DNA of 52,104 nucleotides from Streptomyces mutomycini (lineage in GTDB: Bacteria; Actinomycetota; Actinomycetes; Streptomycetales; Streptomycetaceae): positions 791 through 52,894 of the forward strand of contig NZ_MAPV01000077.1 of the NCBI RefSeq assembly GCF_001700505.1, given 5' to 3'. Below are positions 24,570-32,770 of the stretch, in pieces; the stretch's first letter is position 1, and every line of letters begins with the position of its first letter. The translations under genes were made by a program, and so were the position numbers. Under the pieces are notes generated by a model. It was not told the origin of the DNA. It did no database searches and saw only the letters and a list, made by a program, of their open reading frames with translations.

Positions 24570-25600
24570 GACCCCACCCCTCGTCCGGAGCCGCGTGGCC
24601 TGCCGCCCCGGGGCGTCTGCCCCGCCGCGTCCGCGGTCTCGTCGCCGACTCCCTGCTTGCGGAACTCCTCCGCCAGCTCGTGCAGCGCGGACAGGCCCAC
24701 TCCCTCGCCCATCAGCGGGAGCTCGGCCATGGGAAGTCCCAGCCCGGCCAGCACCGCGCGCTGCTCACGCTCCAGGCCGACCCGCTGGGCATGCTCGGCG
24801 GCCTGCGTGACCAGCGGCCGGACCAGCCCGGCGGAACCCGTCACACCGGCCCTGGTGAGCGCCTTCGCGATCTCCTTGCGCCGGCCCCCCGACGCCGTAC
24901 GCAGTGCGTCCTCGTCCAGCAGGTGGGGCCGGACCATGTTGACCACGACCCGGCCCACGGGCAGTTCGGCGGCCCGCAGCTCGGCGATGCCGTCCGCGGT
25001 CTCCTGGACCGGCATCTCCTCCAGGAGCGTCACCAGGTGGACGGCGGTCTCGGGGGACTTCAGGACCCGCATCACGGCCTGCGCCTGATTGTGTATCGGG
25101 CCGATCCTGGCCAGGCCCGCCACCTCGTCGTTCACGTTGAGGAAGCGGGTGATGCGGCCGGTGGGGGGCGCGTCCATGATCACGTAGTCGTAGACGAAGC
25201 TGCCCTGCTTGTCCTTGCGGCGTACGGCCTCGCAGGCCTTGCCGGTCAGCAGGACGTCCCGGACCCCCGGAGCGATGGTGGTGGCGAAGTCGATCGCGCC
25301 GAGCTTCTTGAGCGCCCGGCCCGCACTCCCCAGCTTGTAGAACATCTGGAGGTAGTCCAGGAGCGCGCGCTCGGCGTCGATCGCCAGCGCGTGGACCTCG
25401 CCGCCGCCGGGAGCCACGGCGATCCTGCGTTCCTCGTAGGGGAGGGCATCGGTCTCGAAGAGCTGGGCGATGCCCTGCCTGCCCTCGACCTCGACGAGGA
25501 GAGTGCGCCTGCCCTCGGTCGCGAGGGCGAGCGCGAGTGCGGCGGCGACCGTGGTCTTACCGGTCCCGCCCTTGCCGCTGACGACCTGGAACCTGCTCAC
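24566..25600 (-). CDS. ArsA/Get3-like ATPase (first of a pair)
   Basis: A 344-residue ATPase with VVSGKGGTGKTTVAAALA (deviant Walker A), VEVEGRQGIAQLF, and VIMDAPPTGRITRFL as the Walker B/switch segment. It is the first gene of a two-gene operon, coupled to the longer homologue by ATGA, and the two probably form a heterodimer (inference from family and coupling). A basic, Gly-rich tail closes the protein. It is divergent from the DUF4177 gene with 71 bp between. Confidence 0.85.
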   Translation of the reverse strand: MSRFQVVSGKGGTGKTTVAAALALALATEGRRTLLVEVEGRQGIAQLFETDALPYEERRIAVAPGGGEVHALAIDAERALLDYLQMFYKLGSAGRALKKLGAIDFATTIAPGVRDVLLTGKACEAVRRKDKQGSFVYDYVIMDAPPTGRITRFLNVNDEVAGLARIGPIHNQAQAVMRVLKSPETAVHLVTLLEEMPVQETADGIAELRAAELPVGRVVVNMVRPHLLDEDALRTASGGRRKEIAKALTRAGVTGSAGLVRPLVTQAAEHAQRVGLEREQRAVLAGLGLPMAELPLMGEGVGLSALHELAEEFRKQGVGDETADAAGQTPRGGRPRGSGRGVGS

Positions 25601-25659
25601 GCCTTCGAGCCTAACCAGTCAGCGGGCAGGCTACGCACGGGACCGTGTGTGCCAGGCAT

Positions 25660-25665
25660 TACAGT
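25660..25665 (+). promoter_or_regulatory. -10 box of the DUF4177 gene, leaderless type
   Basis: TACAGT is followed by 6 bp and the ATG at 25,672. There is no RBS, so transcription probably starts at the start codon. Confidence 0.45.
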
Positions 25666-25671
25666 CGGCTC

Positions 25672-25830
25672 ATGACCAAGTGGGAATACGCGACTGTGCC
25701 CCTTCTCGTGCACGCGACCAAGCAGATCCTGGACACCTGGGGCGAGGACGGCTGGGAGCTCGTCCAGGTCGTTCCGGGCCCGAACAACCCCGAGCAGCTG
25801 GTGGCCTACCTGAAGCGGGAGAAGCCGTAG
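25672..25830 (+). CDS. DUF4177 small protein
   Basis: A 52-residue protein of the DUF4177 type: KWEYATVPLL, then GEDGWELVQVVPGP and VAYLKRE, a small beta-rich fold. The function is unknown. The next gene (RidA) starts on the last base of its stop codon, so both are co-translated, and pairing with RidA suggests a linked role. Confidence 0.85.
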   Translation: MTKWEYATVPLLVHATKQILDTWGEDGWELVQVVPGPNNPEQLVAYLKREKP

Positions 25831-26300
25831 TGGCGGGCGCCGTCGAGGCGAAGCTCGCCGAACTCGGCCTCGCCCTGCCGGACGTCGTACCGCCGCTCGC
25901 CTCCTACCAGCCGGCCGTGCGGTCCGGGGTGTACGTCTACACCTCCGGTCAGCTCCCGATGGTCGACGGCAAGCTCGCGGTGACCGGCAAGGTCGGCGCC
26001 GAGGTGACGCCCGACGAGGCCAAGGAGCTGGCGAAGACCTGCGCGCTGAACGCCCTGGCGGCAGTGAAGTCGGTCGCCGGCGACCTGGACCGGATCGCGC
26101 GGGTCGTGAAGGTCGTGGGCTTCGTCGCCTCCGCCTCCGACTTCACCGGGCAGCCCGGAGTGATCAACGGCGCGAGCGAGCTGCTGGGCGCGGTGCTGGG
26201 CGACAAGGGCGTGCACGCCCGCAGCGCCGTGGGCGTGGCGGTGCTGCCGCTCGACGCACCTGTCGAGGTCGAGGTCCAGGTCGAGCTCGTCGACGCCTGA
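25830..26300 (+). CDS. RidA/YjgF-family protein
   Basis: A 156-residue protein, GTG start sharing one base with the preceding TAG. It has the RidA motifs VYTSGQLPMVDG, TCALNALAAVKSV, and ARSAVGVAVLPLDAPVEVE with the conserved Arg that contacts the substrate carboxylate. RidA proteins hydrolyse reactive enamine/imine intermediates from PLP enzymes. The length is somewhat above the classic 130 residues because of an N-terminal helix. The exact subfamily is not settled. Confidence 0.88.
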   Translation: MAGAVEAKLAELGLALPDVVPPLASYQPAVRSGVYVYTSGQLPMVDGKLAVTGKVGAEVTPDEAKELAKTCALNALAAVKSVAGDLDRIARVVKVVGFVASASDFTGQPGVINGASELLGAVLGDKGVHARSAVGVAVLPLDAPVEVEVQVELVDA

Positions 26301-26312
26301 TCCGCGTGCCTC

Positions 26313-26350
26313 CACGATGCCGCCCGGTCCCACGACCGGGCGGCATCGTG
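26313..26350 (+). terminator. Terminator after RidA
   Basis: CACGATGCCGCCCGGTC pairs perfectly with its complement over 17 bp around a CCAC loop, 12 bp after the RidA stop. No T-run follows. Confidence 0.8.
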
Positions 26351-26433
26351 CGTTCGGGGCGGTCGCGCCGGGCCATGCGTGTAAGGGGCAGACACCGATG
26401 CCGGGGCCCCTCGAACATCGGCGCGGTTCCGGA

Positions 26434-26439
26434 TAGCCT
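26434..26439 (+). promoter_or_regulatory. -10 box of the NUDIX gene, leaderless type
   Basis: TAGCCT lies 6 bp before the ATG at 26,446, with no ribosome binding site between. Confidence 0.4.
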
Positions 26440-26445
26440 CCGGCC

Positions 26446-27363
26446 ATGTCGAACGGTCAGTGGTACCCACCGGAATGGCCCGCCCGGATCAGGGCTCTCG
26501 CCAGCGGCGAGTTGTCAGCCGTGACCCCGAAGCGGGCGGCCACGGTGATGCTGCTCCGGGACGCCACGACAGGGGAAGGCGCCACCGGTCCCGCCGTCCA
26601 CATGCTGCGCCGGAGCACCTCCATGGCATTTGCCGGCGGCGCGTACGCCTATCCGGGTGGCGGGGTCGACCCGCGGGACGACGACCACCTCGTGGGCTGG
26701 GCGGGACCGTCCCTGGACACCTGGGCCGGCCGCCTGGGCGTCGACACGGCCGCCGAGGCGCAGGCGGTCGTCTGCGCGGCGGTGCGTGAGACGTACGAGG
26801 AGGCGGGCGTCCTGCTCGCCGGGCCGACCGCCGACACCGTCGTGAGCGACACGACGGGTGCCGACTGGGAGGCCGACCGCGAGGCGCTCGTAGCCCGGGA
26901 ACTGTCCTTCGCCGGCTTCCTGGACCGCCGGGGACTGGTCCTGCGCTCCGACCTCCTGGCGGCATGGGCGCGCTGGATCACCCCGGCCTTCGAACCGCGC
27001 CGTTACGACACCTGGTTCTTCGTGGCCGCCCTCCCGGAGGGCCAGCGGACCCGGAACGCCTCCACCGAGGCCGACCGGACGGTCTGGATCCGCCCCGGTG
27101 ACGCCGCCGACGGCTACGACAGGGGCGAACTCCTGATGATGCCGCCCACCGTGGCCACCCTGCGGGCGCTGAGGCCGTACGGGACGGCTGCGGAGGCATT
27201 GGGGGCAGCGGACTCCCAGGACCTGGCTCCCGTGCTGGCAGAGGCCCGTATGGAGGGTGACGAGCTGGTGCTGAGCTGGCCGGGACACGATGAGTTCACC
27301 AAGCACATTCCCCCGGCCGCGTCTCCTCCCACGGCCGACGGCACGGACGGGAACCTCTCGTGA
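26446..27363 (+). CDS. NUDIX hydrolase, NUDT19/NUDT7-like
   Basis: A 305-residue hydrolase. AATVMLLRD and FAGGAYAYPGGGVDPRD start the domain, and the Nudix box is split by an insertion of about 40 residues before AVRETYEEAGVLLAG, the arrangement of NUDT19-like proteins that act on CoA and CoA esters. The C-terminal part is Pro-rich. The stop overlaps the GTG of the metallo-beta-lactamase gene (GTGA). The substrate is inferred, not shown. Confidence 0.85.
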   Translation: MSNGQWYPPEWPARIRALASGELSAVTPKRAATVMLLRDATTGEGATGPAVHMLRRSTSMAFAGGAYAYPGGGVDPRDDDHLVGWAGPSLDTWAGRLGVDTAAEAQAVVCAAVRETYEEAGVLLAGPTADTVVSDTTGADWEADREALVARELSFAGFLDRRGLVLRSDLLAAWARWITPAFEPRRYDTWFFVAALPEGQRTRNASTEADRTVWIRPGDAADGYDRGELLMMPPTVATLRALRPYGTAAEALGAADSQDLAPVLAEARMEGDELVLSWPGHDEFTKHIPPAASPPTADGTDGNLS

Positions 27364-28190
27364 GCGACGCGGCCGCACTGCCCGGACAGCCCCGCGGCGG
27401 TGTCCTCCCGGGACCCGCCACCACCCGTACGGTCAACGTCCTGGCCCCCAACGCCTCGCCGATGACGCTGGACGGCACGAACACCTGGATCGTCGCGGAA
27501 CCGGACTCCGACCTCGCGGTCGTGATCGACCCCGGACCGCTGGACGACGTACATCTGCGGGCAGTCGTCGACACGGTGGAGAGGGCGGGCAGGCGCGTCG
27601 GCCTCACCCTCCTCACGCACGGACACCCCGACCACGCGGAGGGCGCCGCCCGGTTCGCCGGGCTCACGCGGACGAAGGTGCGTGCTCTGGACGTGGCGCT
27701 GCGCCTGGGCGACGAGGGGCTGACCGCCGGCGACGTGATCACGACGGGAGGGCTCGAACTCCGTGTCGTCCCCACCCCGGGGCACACGGCGGACTCGCTG
27801 TCCTTCCATCTGCCCGCAGACCGGGCCGTGCTGACGGGCGACACGATCCTGGGGCGCGGCACGACCCTCGTCGCCCACCCGGACGGCAGGCTCGGCGACT
27901 ACCTGGACACCCTGCGGCGGCTGCGCTCGCTGACGGTCGACGACGGGGTGCACACGGTGCTCCCGGGGCACGGGCCGGTGCTGGAGGACGCACAGGGCGC
28001 CGTCGAGTTCTACCTGGCCCATCGCGCGCACCGCCTGGCTCAGGTCGAGACGGCCGTGGAGGCGGGGCACCGGACGCCCGCCGGGGTGGTGGCCGCGGTG
28101 TACGCGGATGTGGACCGTTCCCTCTGGCCGGCGGCGGAGCTGTCGGTGCGGGCCCAGCTGGAGTACCTGACCGAGCACGGCCTGATCTGA
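27360..28190 (+). CDS. Metallo-beta-lactamase-fold hydrolase (LACTB2-like)
   Basis: A 276-residue protein with the metal motif THGHPDHAEG (HxHxDH), GHTADSLSFH, TGDTILGRG and LPGHGP, in canonical order, then a C-terminal winged-helix-like tail. Relatives include LACTB2 ribonucleases and glyoxalase II-like enzymes; the substrate cannot be chosen from sequence. It is translationally coupled to the NUDIX gene and followed by a clear terminator. Confidence 0.87.
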   Translation: MSDAAALPGQPRGGVLPGPATTRTVNVLAPNASPMTLDGTNTWIVAEPDSDLAVVIDPGPLDDVHLRAVVDTVERAGRRVGLTLLTHGHPDHAEGAARFAGLTRTKVRALDVALRLGDEGLTAGDVITTGGLELRVVPTPGHTADSLSFHLPADRAVLTGDTILGRGTTLVAHPDGRLGDYLDTLRRLRSLTVDDGVHTVLPGHGPVLEDAQGAVEFYLAHRAHRLAQVETAVEAGHRTPAGVVAAVYADVDRSLWPAAELSVRAQLEYLTEHGLI

Positions 28191-28216
28191 CCCGGGCCGG
28201 TCCCGTGACGCAAGGG

Positions 28217-28245
28217 AAAGGCCCCACCGGCGGGTGGGGCCTTTT
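28217..28245 (+). terminator. Intrinsic terminator after the NUDIX-MBL operon
   Basis: AAAGGCCCCACC (28,217-28,228) pairs with its complement (28,233-28,244) around a GGCG loop and runs into TTTT. It also serves the convergent crp gene, whose stop is at 28,272. Confidence 0.85.
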
Positions 28246-28271
28246 CCGCTGCCGCTCACGCGGCCGAGGCG

Positions 28272-28946
28272 TCAGCGGGAACGCTTGGCCAGCCGCTCCA
28301 CGTCCAGCAGGATCACGGCGCGCGCTTCGAGGCGCAGCCAGCCGCGGCCCGCGAAGTCCGCGAGTGCCTTGTTGACGGTCTCGCGGGAGGCACCGACCAG
28401 CTGGGCCAGCTCTTCCTGCGTCAGGTCGTGCACCACGTGGATGCCCTCCTCCGACTGCACGCCGAAGCGGCGCGACAGGTCGAGGAGTGCTCGGGCGACA
28501 CGGCCCGGCACGTCGGAGAAGACCAGATCGGACATCTGGTCGTTGGTCTTGCGCAGGCGCCGGGCGACGGCGCGCAGCAGCGCGGTGGCCACCTCGGGGC
28601 GCGCGTTCAGCCAGGGCTGGAGGTCTCCGTGCCCGAGACCGAGGAGCTTGACCTCGGTGAGCGCGCTCGCGGTCGCGGTGCGCGGGCCCGGGTCGAAGAG
28701 CGACAGTTCCCCGATCAGCTCGCCGGGGCCGAGGACGGCCAGCATGTTCTCCCGCCCGTCGGGCGAGGTGCGGTGGAGCTTCACCTTGCCCTCGGTGACC
28801 ACGTACAGGCGGTCGCCCGGGTCGCCCTCGTGGAACAGCGCGTCGCCGCGTGCGAGGGTCACCTCACTCATCGAGGCGCGGAGCTCCGCGGCCTGCTCGT
28901 CATCGAGCGCCGCGAAAAGCGGGGCGCGCCGCAGAACGTCGTCCAC
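28272..28946 (-). CDS. crp: CRP/FNR-family transcriptional regulator (Crp)
   Basis: This 224-residue regulator starts at GTG 28,946 after AAGGAGAG. The cyclic-nucleotide domain contains GDRLYVVTEGKVKLH and GELIGELSLFDPGPRTATA (Glu, Arg and Thr of the cAMP pocket). The C-terminal winged helix contains LTQEELAQLVGASRETVNKAL. Sequence and neighbour nth match streptomycete Crp, a global regulator of germination, growth and antibiotic production. Confidence 0.92.
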   Translation of the reverse strand: MDDVLRRAPLFAALDDEQAAELRASMSEVTLARGDALFHEGDPGDRLYVVTEGKVKLHRTSPDGRENMLAVLGPGELIGELSLFDPGPRTATASALTEVKLLGLGHGDLQPWLNARPEVATALLRAVARRLRKTNDQMSDLVFSDVPGRVARALLDLSRRFGVQSEEGIHVVHDLTQEELAQLVGASRETVNKALADFAGRGWLRLEARAVILLDVERLAKRSR

Positions 28947-29009
28947 GAGTTCTCTCCTTGTCGGCCTGTTCAGGGAAGCGTGGTTTCCATGATGCCGGAC
29001 GGTAAAACA

Positions 29010-29023
29010 GTGCGATCGATCAC
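29010..29023. promoter_or_regulatory. Candidate Crp box upstream of crp
   Basis: GTGCGATCGATCAC has the GTG-N8-CAC form close to the reported Streptomyces Crp consensus (GTG-N6-GN-CAC, one mismatch, from memory). It lies 64 bp before the crp start, a position suited to autoregulation. Confidence 0.4.
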
Positions 29024-29130
29024 AAACCAGTTTGACGTACGGGCGTGCCGGACCCTACGGCAGGGGGCCGATCGGGCGTGGATACGCGGTGACCGGGGCG
29101 GATGTCAGTCCGTAGCTCTAGGCTGGCCGA

Positions 29131-30042
29131 GTGTCCAGAACGCCGGTGAGAGCGCAGGCCGAGGGGGCTGATGGGGTGTCGGGAGACAGGAATTCCGCTG
29201 TGGGCGAACAGGCCGCACGAAGTACGAGAAACGCCGCAAAGCGGTCGGCGGGAGCGGCACCGGGCAAGCCCGCGAAGCCGGAATCGCATCTCGCGATGGT
29301 CCGCCGCGCCCGCCGGATCAACCGAGAGCTCGCCGAGGTCTATCCGTATGCCCACCCCGAGCTGGATTTCCGTAATCCCTTCGAACTCCTGGTGGCCACG
29401 GTCCTCTCGGCCCAGACCACCGACCTGAGGGTCAACCAGACGACCCCGGCGCTGTTCGCCGCCTACCCGACGCCAGAGGACATGGCCGCCGCCGTTCCCG
29501 AGAGGCTGGAGGAGATCATCCGGCCGACCGGCTTCTTCCGGGCGAAGGCGCGGTCCCTGATGGGCCTGTCCGCCGCCCTGAGGGACGACTTCGGCGGAGA
29601 GGTCCCCGGCCGGCTGGCGGATCTCGTGAAGCTGCCCGGCGTCGGGCGCAAGACGGCCAACGTCGTCCTCGGCAACGCCTTCGGTGTGCCGGGCATCACG
29701 GTGGACACCCACTTCGGGCGGCTGGTCCGCCGCTGGAAGTGGACCGAGCAGGAGGATCCGGAGAAGGTCGAGGCGGAGATCGCCGAGATCTTCCCGAAGA
29801 GCGAATGGACGATGCTGTCGCACCGCGTGGTCTTCCACGGCCGCCGCATCTGCCACTCCCGCAAGCCCGCCTGCGGCGCCTGCCCGATCGCCTCCCTCTG
29901 TCCCGCCTACGGAGAGGGGGAGACGGATCCCGAGAAGGCGAAGAAGCTCCTGAAGTACGAGATGGGCGGCCATCCGGGCCAGCGTCTCAGCCCGCCCCCG
30001 GACTATCCGGGCAGCCCGGCCCCGCCGCTGGGAGCCGGGTGA
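29131..30042 (+). CDS. nth: Endonuclease III (DNA glycosylase/AP lyase)
   Basis: Base-excision repair enzyme removing oxidised pyrimidines. [14 protein letters not shown], the helix-hairpin-helix [12 protein letters not shown] with catalytic Lys, VDTHFGRL with catalytic Asp, and the [4Fe-4S] cluster C-x6-C-x2-C-x5-C ([17 protein letters not shown]) are all intact. From GTG 29,131 it has 303 residues, about 50-60 of them a basic N-terminal extension; later starts (for example ATG 29,296) are possible. TAGGCT 6 bp before GTG 29,131 favours that start as leaderless. Confidence 0.92.
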   Translation: MSRTPVRAQAEGADGVSGDRNSAVGEQAARSTRNAAKRSAGAAPGKPAKPESHLAMVRRARRINRELAEVYPYAHPELDFRNPFELLVATVLSAQTTDLRVNQTTPALFAAYPTPEDMAAAVPERLEEIIRPTGFFRAKARSLMGLSAALRDDFGGEVPGRLADLVKLPGVGRKTANVVLGNAFGVPGITVDTHFGRLVRRWKWTEQEDPEKVEAEIAEIFPKSEWTMLSHRVVFHGRRICHSRKPACGACPIASLCPAYGEGETDPEKAKKLLKYEMGGHPGQRLSPPPDYPGSPAPPLGAG

Positions 30043-30074
30043 GCGGCCGTCGCGCGGCGCTGTTCACGGTCTCG

Positions 30075-30134
30075 GGTGCGGCGCTGTTCCGCGCCCCGGG
30101 TGCGCCGCTGTTCCGCGCCCCGGGTGCGCCGCTG
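30075..30134 (+). repeat. 24-bp tandem repeat, about 2.5 copies
   Basis: A 24-bp unit (GGTGCGSCGCTGTTCCGCGC plus CCCG) occurs at 30,075-30,098 and 30,099-30,122, and a partial copy follows. It lies in the 226-bp gap between nth and the next gene. In one plus-strand frame it would encode GAPLFRAP repeats, but no start or RBS supports translation. Confidence 0.8.
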
Positions 30135-30268
30135 ATCAGCGCTTCCGGGGCCGGGGCGTCATCGGTGGCCTGCAGGGGCGAGGCGCGAGCGGTTCCTTCC
30201 CGGCCCGCGGACCGGGCCAGGACGGAACGAAATGGCCGACGAAAGGCGTTGGAACGACGGGGGTGCCC

Positions 30269-31006
30269 ATGACGCACGCACAGAGCACACGGGCCGCGGC
30301 CGACGCGGCCGACGCCGGGACGGGCGCGCTGCACGACGACGCCCTCACCGTCTCCGCCGACGGCCTGCCCGCCTGGCTCGAGCCCGTGGCCCGGGCGGCG
30401 CGGACCGTGCAGGCCCGGCAGCTCAGCCGCTTCCTGCCGCCCGAGAGCGGTGCAGGGCGGCAGTCAGCCGTCCTGGTGCTCTTCGGTGAGGGCGAGCGCG
30501 GTCCGGAGCTGCTCCTGATGGAGCGTTCCGGCTCCCTGCGTTCCCACCCCGGACAGCCGTCCTTCCCCGGAGGCTCACTCGATCCCGAGGACGGCGACCA
30601 CACGACCACCGGGCCGCTCAGGGCCGCGCTGCGGGAGGCCGAGGAGGAGACGGGTCTTGATCCGGGCGGTGTCCAGCTCTTCGGCGTGCTGCCCCGGCTC
30701 TACATTCCGGTGAGCGGCTTCGTCGTCACGCCGGTGCTGGGCTGGTGGCGGACCCCGAGCCCGGTGGGCGTCGTCGATCCGGCCGAGACCGCGCGGGTCT
30801 TCACCGCCCCCGTGGCGGATCTCACGGACCCGGCAAACCGGGCGACAGCCGTCCACCCGAGCGGACACCAAGGGCCCGCATTTCTGGTCGAATCCGCCCT
30901 GGTCTGGGGATTCACCGCCGGTGTGATCGACAGGATTGTGCACTTCGCGGGGTGGGAACGCCCCTGGGACAGGACCAGGCAGGTGCCGCTCGACTGGCGC
31001 GCATGA
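30269..31006 (+). CDS. CoA pyrophosphatase-type NUDIX hydrolase
   Basis: A 245-residue protein from ATG 30,269 (a GTG at 30,263 adds two residues). LLMERSGSLRSHPGQPSFPGG is the UPF0035 signature preceding the Nudix box, which ends in REAEEETGL. This combination marks NudL/PCD1-like enzymes that cleave CoA to 3',5'-ADP and phosphopantetheine. The N-terminus (about 40 residues) is variable. The downstream gene is the MarP-like protease. Confidence 0.87.
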   Translation: MTHAQSTRAAADAADAGTGALHDDALTVSADGLPAWLEPVARAARTVQARQLSRFLPPESGAGRQSAVLVLFGEGERGPELLLMERSGSLRSHPGQPSFPGGSLDPEDGDHTTTGPLRAALREAEEETGLDPGGVQLFGVLPRLYIPVSGFVVTPVLGWWRTPSPVGVVDPAETARVFTAPVADLTDPANRATAVHPSGHQGPAFLVESALVWGFTAGVIDRIVHFAGWERPWDRTRQVPLDWRA

Positions 31007-31097
31007 CAGGGTGACTCCCGTGCTGCGCTGTTCCGGGCCTGGCCCGGACCCCGTCGAACCGGACGGGCCAGGTGACGAATCTGCGAGGCTATAGACG

Positions 31098-32303
31098 GTG
31101 AACGTGCTGGACATCCTGCTGCTCGTCGGCGCCGTGTGGTTCGCGGTGATCGGCTACCGCCAGGGTTTCGTCGTTGGCATCCTGTCCGTGATCGGCTTCC
31201 TGGGCGGCGGCCTCGTGGCCGTGTACCTGCTGCCGGTCATCTGGGACCGGGCGACCGACGGATCGGAAGTCTCCTCCGCCGCCGCCATCGTCGCGGTCGT
31301 GATCGTGATCGTGTGCGCCTCCGTGGGTCAGGCGTTCACCACCCACCTCGGCAACAGACTCCGCCGGTACATCACCTGGTCGCCCGCACGTGCCCTGGAC
31401 GCCACCGGCGGCTCCCTGGTCAACGTGGTGGCCATGCTTCTGGTGGCCTGGCTGATCGGCTCAGCGCTGGCCGGTACGTCGCTGCCGACGCTGGGTAAGG
31501 CGGTCCGCAGTTCCTCGGTACTGCTCGGGGTCTCCCGGGTGATGCCCGATCAGGCCTCCAACTGGTTCACGGACTTCTCCTCCGTCCTGGCGCAGAACGG
31601 CTTCCCGCAGGTCTTCAGCCCCTTCGCCAACGAGCCCATCACCGAGGTCGAACCTCCGGATCCGGCGCTCGCCGGCAGCCCCGTCGCCACCCGTGCCAAG
31701 AAGTCCATCGTCAAGGTGGTCGGCATGGCGCCCAGCTGCGGCAAGGTCCTCGAAGGGACGGGTTTCGTCTTTTCCGACCGCCGTGTGATGACCAACGCCC
31801 ATGTGGTCGGCGGCGTCGACGAACCGACCGTCCAGATCGGTGGAGAGGGCCGGCTCTACGACGCCAAGGTGGTCCTCTACGACTGGCAGCGCGACATCGC
31901 CGTACTGGACGTCCCGGACCTGGACGCCGAGCCGCTGCGCTTCACGGACACCGAAAAGGACGCGGAGACCGGTGACAGCGCCATCGTCGCCGGCTTCCCG
32001 GAGAACGGCGCCTACGACGTACGCTCCGCCCGCATCCGGGGACGTATCGATGCCAACGGCCCGGACATCTACCACCGGGGCACCGTGCGCCGTGACGTGT
32101 ACTCGCTGTTCGCGACCGTCCGCCAGGGCAACTCCGGTGGCCCGCTGCTCACTCCGGACGGCAAGGTGTACGGAGTGGTGTTCGCCAAGTCGCTCGACGA
32201 CCCGGACACGGGTTACGCGCTGACGGCGGACGAGATCCGCGAGGACATCGAGCTCGGCAGGTCAACGGCCCAGGAGGTCGACAGCGAGGGCTGCGCGCTC
32301 TGA
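31098..32303 (+). CDS. MarP-like membrane serine protease (CvpA + trypsin)
   Basis: A 401-residue membrane protein. Residues 1-165 contain four hydrophobic segments of the CvpA type; residues about 190-400 form a chymotrypsin-like protease with the triad His235 (TNAHVVGG), Asp266 (RDIAVLDV) and Ser346 (QGNSGGPLL). This matches MarP of mycobacteria, whose periplasmic protease domain supports acid and oxidative stress resistance. A pair of Cys (near 216 and 399) matches the disulfide reported for MarP. The start is GTG 31,098. Confidence 0.88.
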   Translation: MNVLDILLLVGAVWFAVIGYRQGFVVGILSVIGFLGGGLVAVYLLPVIWDRATDGSEVSSAAAIVAVVIVIVCASVGQAFTTHLGNRLRRYITWSPARALDATGGSLVNVVAMLLVAWLIGSALAGTSLPTLGKAVRSSSVLLGVSRVMPDQASNWFTDFSSVLAQNGFPQVFSPFANEPITEVEPPDPALAGSPVATRAKKSIVKVVGMAPSCGKVLEGTGFVFSDRRVMTNAHVVGGVDEPTVQIGGEGRLYDAKVVLYDWQRDIAVLDVPDLDAEPLRFTDTEKDAETGDSAIVAGFPENGAYDVRSARIRGRIDANGPDIYHRGTVRRDVYSLFATVRQGNSGGPLLTPDGKVYGVVFAKSLDDPDTGYALTADEIREDIELGRSTAQEVDSEGCAL

Positions 32304-32770
32304 GGTCCTGCGCCCGGCTCATGGCCGGGCGCGGCGCGGGCGACGCAGGCCTCCGCCCCAAGGAGCCACGTGCGGACCCCTGGGCCTCAACAGCCCGGGG
32401 AGGCCCCGCGCGTGGCTTGTATCTCTGCGGTCCCCGGGTCACCCACGGGGATGGCGCAGGCGCGCCGAGACCCAGCGGGCCCGGCGGTGGAGGATGCGCG
32501 GAATGCCCAGCCGAAGATCATGGAAAGCGCTCACGTCGCTCACATCGTGCACCCGGCTCCGGGAGCCGTCCCCCTCGTGAATGCTCGGACCGGCGGCAGC
32601 GGTCGAGCGGCGATTACGTGCTGTGTCATTGCGTGCTGCGTCATTGAAGTCGCGCGTCCAGCCCATACCCGACGTCTGCCCCTGACCCAAGGTCGGTAAT
32701 CGTGCGCGAGTCAGCCAATTGGCTTATGCGGCGGGCAATTGGCTGTTCGTCGGACACCTGTGCCCCACGG
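32304..32770. other. Intergenic region with a weak 109-codon frame
   Basis: The 467 bp between two convergent genes. A frame from GTG 32,370 to 32,699 has AAGGAG 5 bp before the start, but its third-position GC (about 70 percent by eye) is far below real genes here, its product has no family motif, and it contains a near-duplicate (TGCTGYGTCATTG, near 32,618 and 32,634). It is more likely non-coding or decayed. The paired CAATTGGCT motif sits at the right end. Confidence 0.4.
32713..32744. repeat. Palindrome AGCCAATTGGCT and second half copy, 20 bp apart
   Basis: AGCCAATTGGCT (32,713-32,724) is a perfect 12-bp palindrome. CAATTGGCT recurs at 32,736-32,744, exactly 20 bp (about two helical turns) after its first copy. 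It lies 27 bp beyond the stop of the minus-strand hydrolase, an odd place for an operator. Confidence 0.6.

Noticed and set aside
32370..32699. 109-codon frame with AAGGAG before GTG
   Set aside because: Third-position GC far below local genes, low complexity with a repeated CCVI segment, no family motif; kept only as a note in the intergenic entry.
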